NCBI GenBank assembly: GCA_021464245.1
Contig: JADCRB010000056.1
Span: 1,151,711-1,215,710, forward strand
Direction of reading: 5' to 3'
Source: Carallia brachiata
Taxonomy: Eukaryota > Streptophyta > Magnoliopsida > Malpighiales > Rhizophoraceae
Length of the DNA stretch: 64,000 nt
Positions 55,304 to 64,000 of this stretch are shown here, piece by piece; position 1 is the first letter of the stretch, and every line of letters starts with the position of its first letter. The notes under the pieces were generated by a model. The model had not been told where the DNA came from. It ran no database searches and worked only from the letters and a program-made list of their open reading frames with translations. The position numbers were made by a program, and so were the translations under genes.

Positions 55304-56826
55304 CATTAAAGAATCTAGATTTGCTGTGTTGGATGATGAAGGAAATAAAAATTAAGCTGAATACGGTAGAAACTGCGGACAATCATATCAGGCAACCACT
55401 ACTTAGGTCCATATCTCCGTCAAAGATTTCGGTTTTAAAATCAAATTCGTTATTGATCTCAGAATCAAATATTGCAGAAAATAATCCTCGTATCTCCGCT
55501 AAGGCACTTGGAAAGAAAAATAATCTCTAGCAAAATCTTGGCATAACTTTTAATATTTCTCATACAATTAAGCAAAATGTTCATGCAGAAAATAATTAAG
55601 ATCATATTCTTAGCGCACCAATTGGCCAATTTGGGTCTGGTCCATCTTCTACTATATAAGTGCTAAAGAATATTTTTGCCAACTCCTTTCAAAGCTAGAA
55701 TCAAGAAATGATCACAGAACTCAATTCTAGGAAGCTTAAATATGATTTTTTATTAACTTTCTTGTATCGTAATAAAAGAATTAAAATAAAAAAATATAAT
55801 AAAGGCATCCGGAGTATTCATCATTATTTTTAATTGCTCATTTATTTTCTTAGGTTAGCTGCTTCAGTTGCTTTTTTATATTTTATATTTTATTTTTAAC
55901 CATTTAGTCATAAGAAAAAAAGTGATTGAATTATTTATAACTATGATTTAAGGCCGAAAGCTATGTGTGAATGATAGCAGATAATCTCATGTCGTTAATA
56001 TTTATTTTTATTTCTTTTACTAGGATACAATAATTTTTTTTTTCTTTTTTCTTTCCTAACTCCACGCAAGATTCAATTTGAATTTGACGCCAACAACTCC
56101 TCACGTTAGCTTCTTGCTGAAAGCCAACAGCACCCAGGGAAGGGGTGATTTTGTAAGGAGCTAGTTTATACTAATAATTGTTTTGTTTGTTAAAAAAAAA
56201 ATTAATAATAATCAACTTCATTCTTTAGACTACTTGAGTTGAAAAGTTTTTGTTTAATATTTTGAAACAGGCTCCCAATCTAAAATCCGCCTTAGGAGAC
56301 TTTGATTTTGGAGAATTCAATACTCTGATTTACTGCAAAAAAAAATTTTAAACAACTAATTGACTGTAAAATTAACGTAAATGAGATTGAATTTCTTGGT
56401 AGTAATACTCTTATTCTAGTCTCAACGACAGCAAAATAAGGGGAAAATAATGTACAAGAAATTGCAAATTAAATAAATACAATTATAACTCCCTTTTTTC
56501 TTTTTTTTTTTTTTTTTGTTTATCTTTCACGAACTTTAATCCATTAATACAAGGATATAGAGTATGAATCTCACTGAGAATCCTTCCACTTCCACTACCG
56601 ATTATCGGTATATGCTGCCATTAATAGTATCATAATCTTGAGTAGATGGCCTAAAAAAAAAAATTAAAATAGCAGTTGTGGTCAAGAGATTTTGAATATA
56701 AAATGACTCCTATTACACATTTCGGGAACACCAAGGTCAAGATACAGTCAAGATAGGCGATTGATGTTCATATAACACATAAAAGAATCGAACAAGTTTG
56801 GCACCCAGAAAAAAGAGGGGATATGC
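55304..56826. other. AT-rich intergenic DNA
   Basis: No coding signal is recognised. The 69-codon frame at 55321-55530 has no domain. T and A homopolymers are frequent. Confidence 0.5.
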
Positions 56827-57513
56827 ATTTATTTAATTTTAAATTTTTAAGTTTTTTTTTTCACTTAAATCTTAAATTTTTTTAAAATTTTATTTCAGTT
56901 CTAAACCTTTTAATTTTGTTCTAAATCAGTCCTTCTGTTAGTCAAACCGTTAAAAATTACAGTTGACTAACAGAAATTTTTTTAAAAAAGTAAAATATAT
57001 TATTTAATTTTTTTTATTAAATACTTATAATTTACTATCAAATAATAACATATAAGTTGAGATTTTGAGTTTTTTTTATTTTTTTTATTTTTTAAAAATT
57101 ACATAACTTATTTATGTTAACTGGTGAATTAAAATATTATATTTTACCTTTTGAAAAAAATTTCCGTTAGTTAACAGTAATTTTTAACAGTTTGACCAAC
57201 AGTAATTTTTAACAAAAAATTTTTTTTGTTATTAAATACTTGTATTTTACTATCAAATAATAACATATAAGTTGAGATTTTGAGTTTTTTTATTTTTTTT
57301 ATTTTTTTTAAATTACATAACTTATTTATATTAACTGGTGAATTAAAATAGTATATTTTACATTTTGAAAAAAATTTTCGTTAGTCAACAGTAATTTTTA
57401 ACAGTTTGACTAACAGAAAAACTAATTTGAAGTAAAATTAAAAAATTTAAAGTTAAAATGAAATTTCAAAAAAATTTAAGATTTAAATAAAAAAAATTTA
57501 AAATTAAATAAAT
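56827..57513. mobile_element. MITE-like element with long terminal inverted repeats
   Basis: The left end ATTTATTTAATTTTAAA (56827-56843) is the exact reverse complement of the right end (57497-57513). The inverted similarity continues imperfectly for about 130 bp on each side (CTAAATCAGTCCTTCTGTTAG against CTAACAGAAAAACTAATTTG). The inside has a tandem duplication with a period of 215 bp (starts at 57016 and 57231). There is no ORF. The TSD is unclear in the AT-rich flank. Confidence 0.7.
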
Positions 57514-57744
57514 ATATATACGAATAAAAGAGTGTCAGCGACTATCAAGTGAAGGACGACTACTACCTATCTTAAAGACGAGCGGCCATGGGGTCAATTC
57601 CAGATCTTCTATAATATATCTTGAAGAGAATATAATATATTTTTTAATAACCTTAGTACATTTTTTTTTATTTTTTGAAATCGTGCTGTGCTTCTTTTTG
57701 CTTTTTTTTTTTTCAAGTTTCCACCATGGAATTAAGAATTAAAT

Positions 57745-58375
57745 TAGACCGGCCGGTTCAACCAAAAAATTAGGAACCGGTCATAGGTCCGATCTGGTTC
57801 AAATCTAAAAATAGAATTTGAACCGAACTGAAAAAAATCGGTCAAAAACCGAAAAAATCTATCAAAAATCGGGAAAACTGAAAAAATCGGGACCGGTTGA
57901 ACCGGTTCAATTTAAACCAAAAAATTTTAAATTATAATTTAATCCAAAACTTTATCTAAATTATAATTAAAACTCTAATTTTAACTAAAATTCTAATTTA
58001 GTCATCAATTGATTAAAATTTTCAATTTAATCTTTAAAATGTAAAAATTAATATTTAATCACTATTTATAAATATTATTTTTTGAATTAATTTTTATAAA
58101 TTATATTTTGTTAAATATACTAATTGTAATATATTTAATGTATGTAAATATTAATATAATTTTTAAAATGTATTTTATTTTAAATATTTATTATCATTCT
58201 TATATAATATAACATTTTATATAATTATATACGTTATATAAAAATTTAATTTTCATATTTAATATTAAATATCGATTTATCGGTTTAACAGCGGTTTTTA
58301 CCGGTCAAACCAGTTGAAACTTTAAACTTCTCAACTTTTCAATTTAATAACTGATAGAACCTTCATTTCTAACTT
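57745..58375. repeat. ACCGGTTC-rich repeat, possible transposon remnant
   Basis: The left part has many GAACCGGTTC/ACCGGTTGAACC words (57750-57915), and the right part has CGGTTTAACAGCGGTTTTTACCGG (58280-58305). Inverted ends are suggestive. The centre is AT-rich. I cannot assign a family. Confidence 0.4.
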
Positions 58376-58974
58376 TTCTCGGGAGTGAGGTTAAAACACA
58401 TGGCCACCGATGTGGACGTGTTTTTAAATTTCATCTTGGTCAATATATAAGTATGAGTCTCCTAAATAATTTTTTTATTAAAAGGAGGATTATAATAGAT
58501 GTCAATCTCGTTGTTTGAACTAACTGAGGAAGCATTTTTCAACTTGAAGTGACAATGAAATGACACCTAAATTAAAAAGAAAGATTGACATAGACGCCCA
58601 TGTGTGTATGACGAGCACGAAAAATTGCTCTTGGTCCAATAATTAATAAGTTGCGGCTCAAAAATAAAAATTATAAAAAGAAAGATTAAATGAAATTGAG
58701 TATACCTAATCTATAGACAAATCTTTTTTTTTTGAAAAAACGTCGAATGTGAAATTGAAAATTGGGTGTACCTGGACTCCATTTGGTAACAAATTTATTT
58801 TTTATTTTTTATTTAATTTTACAAAATAAATAGAGAATATTTGATATTATTTTTATTTTCTATTTTTTTGTTAAAATGTTAAAAGTATTTTTTAAAGAAA
58901 AAATAAATTAAAAAAATAATAAATAACACTTTCCTAATTTTTTTCATTTTCTTTTCTATATTTTATCTCACAAT

Positions 58975-59880
58975 TTTTTCTCTCTCTATCCATCCTTTTC
59001 ATCATATCTCTCTCTACCCATCCTCTCTCTATTCCTCTATTTTTCTCTCTCTACAGCTCTCTCTCTAGTGATTCTTTTTCTACCCTCTCTCTCTCCTTTT
59101 TCCCTCTATCCTCTCTCTCTCTTTGTGTCTCTCTACCATTCTCTCTATTCATTCTCTCTCTACCCTCTCCCTCCTCCTTTTTCTCCTTCAACCATTCCTC
59201 CGCTCTCTCTCTCTCTTTCTCTCTCTCTACATTCTCTCTACATTCTCTCTATACCATCTCTCTCCCCTTTTTCTCTCTCTACTCATTCTCTCTGCCCACA
59301 CTCTCTCTCCTTTTTTTGCTCCATCAGTCTCTCTACTCATTCTCTTTTTGCCTTCTCTCTCTACCATTCTCTATACTCATTCTCCCTATATCTCTCTCTC
59401 GCTTTTTCTCTCTCTACCATTCTCTCTACGCATTCTCTCTCTACCCTCTTTCTCTCTCTGTTTTCTCTCTCAACTGTTCTCTTTATTCATTCTCTCTTAC
59501 CCTCTCTCCTTTTTCATCTTCTCATTTTTCTCTCTCTACCATTCTCTCACTCATTCTTTATCTACCCTCTCTCTTTTCTCTCCCTACCATTCTCTTTCTA
59601 TCCTTCTCTCTCTCCTTTTTCTCTCTCTGCAAGTCTCTCTACTCCTTCTCTCTCTACCCTCTCTCTCTCCTTTTTCTCTCTCTATCATTCTCTCTACTCA
59701 TTCTCTCTCTATCCTTTTTCTTGTTGTCTCTCCCCCTTTGCCTCTTTTTATCCATTTTTTATAATCTCTGTAACCATTCTTTTCACTTTTCATCTCTCTC
59801 AACATTCTCTATATTTTTTTTTCTCTTTATATTCATACTATTTTTTACCATTTATCTCATTATCCTTCTCTATCTACTTT
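58975..59880 (+). repeat. Polypyrimidine (CTCTCT) low-complexity tract of about 900 bp
   Basis: Imperfect tandem units of about 25-45 bp, built from CTCTCTCTACCATTCTCTCTACTCATT and CTCTCTCCTTTTTCTC-like words. The strand is almost free of purines except A in ACC/ATT/ACTCA. Frames of up to 277 codons rich in Ser/Leu/Phe arise from composition only. It ends at an AAAATAAAAG boundary near 59890. Confidence 0.85.
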
Positions 59881-59999
59881 TTTATTCTTATAAAAAAATA
59901 AAAGTTGACAGTAATAAACACAAAGTTCAGTAAATAGTAAAAACAAAAAAACAAAAAATAAGAAACAGTAAAAAAAATTGACAGCGTCTACAACGGGGT

Positions 60000-60840
60000 T
60001 GTAAACACGTGAAATAAAAAAAAAAGAAGAAAAAGTCAGCTACTAGAAGAGAAAAATAAAAAAAGAAAAAATGAGTCAATGGTCGGCGTTGCCGACCTCA
60101 AGGTCGGCAACGCCCACCAAGGAATTCAAAATATTCCTTTCCCATGTGAGTTTTCACACGGGAAAGGAAGGTCTATAAATAGGCATTCGCTTTCCATTTT
60201 CAAAATCATTTAGCAAATTTATAAACAGAAAAGATAGAGAAAACTTCAGAGAAAAAGAAAAATTTGAAAATCTCTTAAAAAAATTTCTCTTTTTTCTACG
60301 TTTTTATGCTCTGCGATATACTCTCTCAACTCCTTTTTGAGAGATATCTCAGGTGTAAATCTCAAAAAAAATTTTGTATCCATTTTTAAGTATGTTTTTG
60401 GGTTTATACTCTTTGATCGTCTTAGATCTAGATCTATGAGGGTATAAATCTAAAATATCAAAAAATTACAAATCCGGCTGAAATCAAGTCTTATACTGCC
60501 CTCAGCAAAGTCAACACAACTCACCCGAGAACAAGTCTCTTCCATCCTCGGTGAAATCAAGCAAGATCGAGTCAGATCATGTCTCTGCAGTTCTTAACTG
60601 TAGTCTAAACGTCTACATCGGATCCAATTTCAGTCCTGCTCAGTCCGAGATAAAACTGTGTAATCATTTCTGTCAAGATCAAGCTCGCGTAGCTCTTGAC
60701 GGAGCAAAAAGGAATACTAATTGAAGGATCCGACGAAGATCGACCCCACGTAAATTTTATTTTATTTAAATTTTTATATGTAATTTGTAGTTTGTATTTC
60801 GAGTTTAACTATTACAGACTCGAGATTTACATCGCTTACA
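60000..60840 (+). repeat. 5' LTR of copy E
   Basis: 841 bp, TGTAAACACGTGAAAT ... CATCGCTTACA. TATA box TATAAATA at 60174-60181. There is a perfect 13-bp hairpin GGCGTTGCCGACC-TCAA-GGTCGGCAACGCC (60086-60115). The inverted alignment with copy B LTRs is clear in the TATA, R and 3' portions. Confidence 0.93.
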
Positions 60841-60990
60841 AATTTCTGGCATGCCCGGTGGGAAAAAAAAAAGAGAAAAAAAAGCAAAAAGAAATAGCCG
60901 ACAAAAAGAAAAAAAAAGAAAAAGAAAGAAAAAGAAAAAAGAAAAAAAAGGAAAAAGAAAAAAGGACAAAAAAAAAAATTTTTTAACAGG
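60841..60990 (+). other. Primer-binding site and purine-rich leader of copy E
   Basis: TGGCATGCCCGGTGGGA at 60847-60863 is the PBS equivalent. It is followed by an A/G-only block to about 60980, as in the other copies. Confidence 0.75.
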
Positions 60991-61003
60991 TATCCAGCGT
61001 ATC

Positions 61004-61830
61004 AAATGACACCAAATAGGAGTACAACCGTCGGTACCACAAAAAACCAATTGCTCCACTGTTTGCATCATCGATCCTATCCAGGTACACAGGCCACAAA
61101 CTCGCGCAAGGACACGATCCCTCGCCACTAACACAATTCAAATAGAAGATTTGTAGCTCACACAGCAACTAGATTTCTCACGTAAATAAAGAAATCAATC
61201 ACCTACCCCGATCAAAGTTGGGACAGGGCATCAATTCTGCTCAACAGCATATCTGACATATCCTATTGACACAAATCTGGAAAGACTGGAAGAGCCCTCT
61301 TCTACACTCTTTCGTGAAGCATCATCCACCAACATTGATGTCATGATGATTGACGCTGCCAGCATAGAAGACATTTTTTAGAGTTGGATAGCAAAATTTC
61401 ACAGTTCAACCAAGGATTGGAGGAACTAGATCAGGAATACAATCTCTCCAACAACTAGAGGATGTGGTAGAAAACAAGTTAGACATCCTTAAGGAGAATG
61501 CCAAATTAGGCATTACCAAATCCGATCCACCGATGCGGTCAACCATGAAGATCACCCTCAATCATCTCAAGGTTGGGGTTGCTCAACAGCAGACTCCAAC
61601 ACGCTCTAGTGAAACAGGTTAGGAAAAATCAGGAGAGCCTTCCATTCCAGTCTTCATGGGGCATCGTCTGCCAACGCTGACATCACGAGACCAACACCGT
61701 CACATAAAAGACCTGTTTGCAAAACTAAACACAAAACTTTTACAACTAGACGAGAGCATAGATCAGCAAGCTATTATCCCCGATAGAAATACATTCCGAC
61801 CTGACTTGATCAAAAGGTAAAATTTTAAAG
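61004..61830 (+). pseudogene. gag remnant of copy E
   Basis: The ATG near 61006 opens MTPNRSTTVGTT, similar to the copy B gag start (MAPKRSTTAATKKK), then goes out of frame. No gag capsid motif such as the EYINRWR of copy B is found, so the central gag seems lost or replaced. The DNA 61400-61800 is weakly coding-like but I cannot align it. Confidence 0.5.
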
Positions 61831-61929
61831 ATTATTATGTTACAAAAAAAAAAGCAAAAAAAAAAAGAAGAAAAGGAAAAAAAATGAAAAAGAAAAAAAA
61901 TCGAAAAAAAAAATGTCTGAAGCTCTCAT

Positions 61930-62200
61930 GTGCATGTTTAAAACACCATCCCCAAAATCCAAACTCAAATCGAGCTCAAAACTCAAATCCTAATTTGGGC
62001 TCAAATTCGGGTTCAAAACTCAAACCAAAATTTTAGCCTAAAGTTCCAAATCCAAATCCGGAGGCAGACTTAAAACCTGGATCCAAATTCCCACTGAAAA
62101 TCAAACCCAATAAATTCAAACTCGGGCTCAAAGCCTAAATCCAAAACCAACTCAAAAGTCCAAATCCAAATTTGGGGGGCAAAGCTTAAACCCTTAATCA
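61930..62200 (+). repeat. Degenerate CCAAATC/CAAACTC repeat of copy E
   Basis: Repeated words such as AAATCCAAACTCAAATCGAG and CAAAACTCAAATCC. This is the same composition and sense as the array between integrase and the homeobox ORF in copies A and B, but here it sits before the protease. It also follows an A-rich block (61840-61910). Confidence 0.7.
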
Positions 62201-62269
62201 AAACCTAAGGCAGTTCAGTAGCTCAGCAGCTCAACAGCTCAACAGTTCAGCAACTCAGCAACACAACAA

Positions 62270-62455
62270 CAGCACACTCTTGCCTCGTACGAGTGTAAAA
62301 GGCGGTCAACTGCAGCACACTCCTGCCTCGCACAAGTATTAAAGGCGAACAGCTCACTAACAAATCAACACTCCTGCCTTGCACAGTATAAAAGGCAACA
62401 ATCCAATAAATTCAACACTCATGTCTCGTACGAGTATAAAAGGCGACACACTGTA
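62270..62455 (+). repeat. Tandem repeat with TATAAAAGGCG units in copy E
   Basis: Four units start at about 62276, 62320, 62371 and 62418, each with CTCCTGCCTCGCACGAGTAT-like sequence ending in AAAAGGCG. Spacing is 44-51 bp. It lies just before the pre-protease segment. Confidence 0.8.
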
Positions 62456-62460
62456 AAGAG

Positions 62461-63530
62461 GGATCATATGACGTCAGCAATAAAGAAGGTATCTGAAACT
62501 TTCCAAATTCTTGTCACTAACTCTCAACTATTTACAGCTTTATAGTCAATTGAAGTCTAGCATAACCAAGTCATCAATGCTCTTCATACCTTGACATGAT
62601 CTATACCTTAGGTGAATCCAACCATGCTAACTTAAAGTCATTGATGATATTGAATTACATTTAGCGGACAGTCTTCAACACTGGCACAGTAAATCCTGAG
62701 ATTGTTCCATCAAAAGCTACTTAGACCGGGGGCATCCACAAAGAAGGAGAAGCTGTAAAGACCCCTGCTGATGCTCAACCTCAGACTTCGACAGATAGAA
62801 AGCTACCATAGCCTATCGAACCTTGCCTGCAGGAGACGGCATCTTCGAGCTCCACTCCAGTCCTACGCTATGTTGCCCAAATCAATACGTTCGGAAGGTC
62901 AGTCCCTTCTCTTATTGCATAAATTCCAAACAAGAAGAAAGACACAGCCAGCCTGAAACAGAAGCGCTTCACAACTTGAAGAAGAATCATGTCACCACTC
63001 CCGAAGATTGAGTCGGTTTTGTCTTCAAAACCCGGAAAGGCTTTGTTAGACCACTCATAAAGGCAGTTGAATATGGCTCACTTTCAGAAAGAAGAACAGA
63101 TGAAGGATTCGATCCTAATGCACACAGCGTTTTAGCCAAAGCAGGCTATGACTCTCAAACCTGAGCACGCACAATGGGTACACTGCCATCCATGCACGAT
63201 GCCATTCTCAATCTTCAATGTCCCGACTTGGCCTATGGCTATCAAAAGAAGTCACCTGTGCGGATCACGCTGAAGAGCTTAAGCCGAGCAACCGATGCAC
63301 ATGCCATTACCATCACCACCAAACAAGATAGGACCGTCCAATCAAAACAAAGAAATGAAGTCAGGATCTCTACATTGCACATCACAATTAGTGAGGAGGC
63401 CGAATTCGACTCATCAGACAGCGAAGTGAAAGAGGCTCTTCCAAACTTGAGGATGGTGGTCAGGAAACTGTTGATGAACTCAAGGAGGTCAATCTTGGCT
63501 CCTCGGAAGATCTTTGACTTACATTTGTAA
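62461..63530 (+). pseudogene. Pre-protease and spacer remnants of copy E (protease deleted)
   Basis: 62461-62600 corresponds to the KVYEALQTLL segment of copy B. 62625-62760 corresponds to the post-protease linker (SKAT-TGGIHKEGEAV-like). 62771-63011 and 63174-63530 match the spacer (TISEEAEFDSSDSEVKEALP). The retropepsin active-site block is missing between them. Frames are broken repeatedly. Confidence 0.75.
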
Positions 63531-63539
63531 ATGATTCAC

Positions 63540-64000
63540 TTACAGTAGAAGAAGAGCAGGAATATGTCCAGGTATTAAGTCAATACAGGGACGTGTCACA
63601 TGGAATTACAAAGAGATGGACTTGACCTGAAAATCGCGGTACACTACCTAGCAGTAAAGAAGGGTGTTTGTCCTGTCAAGCAGCCACAACAACGGTTCCG
63701 TCCGGAACTCATTCCAAATCAAAGAGGAGGTCTACAAGCTGATTAATGCTGGCTTCATCCGAGAGGTCACCTCCCAACGTGGATTGCCAACATAGTCCCC
63801 AGTAAGGAAGAAAAATGGACAACTAAGGGTATGTGTTGACTTTCGAGATTTTAACAGGGTTTGTCCAAAAGATGACTTTCCATTGCCCATAACGGAAATC
63901 ACAGTTGATGCAACAACGGGCCATAAAGCATTATCCTTCATGGATGGTTCTTCAGGCTATAACCAAATCAGGATGGCACCAGAGGATGAGGAGTTGATGG
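63540..64000 (+). pseudogene. Reverse transcriptase remnant of copy E (partial at window end)
   Basis: It reads EEEQEYVQVLSQYRDV near 63550-63595, then the RT fingers in several frames (GVCPVKQPQQRFRPEL-like at 63660-63710; VCVDFRDFNRVCPKDDFPLP at about 63829-63888; FMDGSSGYNQIRMAPEDEE at about 63938-63995). At least three frameshifts occur in 450 bp. The YVDD box lies beyond the window. Confidence 0.85.

Larger units (their letters stand above)
60000..64000 (+). mobile_element. Ty3/gypsy LTR retrotransposon, copy E (5' part, runs off right edge)
   Basis: Plus-strand order: 5' LTR (60000-60840), PBS, purine-rich leader, gag remnants, degenerate CCAAATC-type repeat, 45-50 bp tandem units, pre-protease segment, spacer, and RT to the window end. 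The protease core is deleted: homology jumps from the pre-protease segment (about 62590) to the post-protease linker (about 62625). Many stops. Opposite orientation to copies A-D. It represents a related but different subfamily. Confidence 0.9.

Noticed and set aside
45046..55308. Target-site duplication for copy B (ATGT/ACAT at the edges)
   Set aside because: The matching bases are an inverted, not direct, repeat of the LTR end sequence. No 5-bp direct duplication is present.
59068..59933. Three long overlapping plus-strand frames (205-277 codons) rich in Ser, Leu, Phe
   Set aside because: They arise because a polypyrimidine tract contains few stop codons. No domain, and open in all three frames.
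62270..62455. Regularly spaced repeats considered as a CRISPR-like array
   Set aside because: Units vary in sequence and spacing, lie inside a plant retrotransposon, and have no cas context.

Overview
The window looks like nuclear DNA of a eudicot plant. It has many spliced exons with GT-AG introns, TPS-c and TPS-e type diterpene synthases, Ty3/gypsy and Ty1/copia LTR retrotransposons, a tRNA-derived SINE, LINE remnants and AT-rich intergenic DNA. It shows no bacterial or viral gene organisation. I cannot name the species from sequence alone.

Layout. 1-5342: 5' half of a decayed Ty3/gypsy element (copy D, minus strand; it runs off the left edge). 5343-6451: non-coding. 6452-12915: copy A of the same superfamily (minus strand), carrying a captured WUSCHEL-like homeobox ORF between integrase and 3' LTR. 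12916-13042: junction filler. 13043-17908: 5' half of a more diverged copy (C). 17978-23792: a 5'-truncated copalyl diphosphate synthase (CPS, TPS-c) pseudogene of 11 surviving exons on the plus strand. Its introns hold an LTR-like fragment, a LINE RNase H fragment and an Au-type SINE. 26685-33854: an IMP dehydrogenase pseudogene, split by a degenerate copia element (28242-33220) that is bracketed by a 5-bp target duplication. 34151-35220: a non-LTR retroposon with a 15-bp target duplication. 35821-40894: a structurally intact 13-exon ent-kaurene synthase-like (KS/KSL, TPS-e) gene on the minus strand. 45051-55303: copy B, the most complete gypsy element, again with the homeobox cassette. 56827-57513: a long-TIR MITE-like element. 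58975-59880: a polypyrimidine tract. 60000-64000: a fifth gypsy copy (E) on the plus strand, running off the right edge.

Two things matter most. First, a class II (CPS) and a class I (KS) diterpene synthase lie about 12 kb apart. Normally CPS makes ent-copalyl diphosphate and KS cyclises it to ent-kaurene or a related diterpene. Here the CPS is dead (5' truncation, frameshift, two stops, DXDD changed to VLDD), while the KS-like gene splices in silico to 762 aa with DDxxD and NSE/DTE motifs present. This looks like the remains of a diterpenoid gene pair taken apart by transposable elements. Second, a Tat-type gypsy family (dual RNase H) carries a WOX-like homeodomain plus EAR-tail ORF in sense orientation, in at least two copies.

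The LTR elements share a signature: LTRs running TGTAAA...TTTACA, a TATA box (TATAAATA), a GGTCGGCAACGCC-type hairpin, a TGGCACGCTCGGTGGGA-like primer-binding site, and a purine-rich leader after it. Copies A and B are nearly identical in pol but differ by many 1-bp indels. Some frameshifts could therefore be assembly errors.
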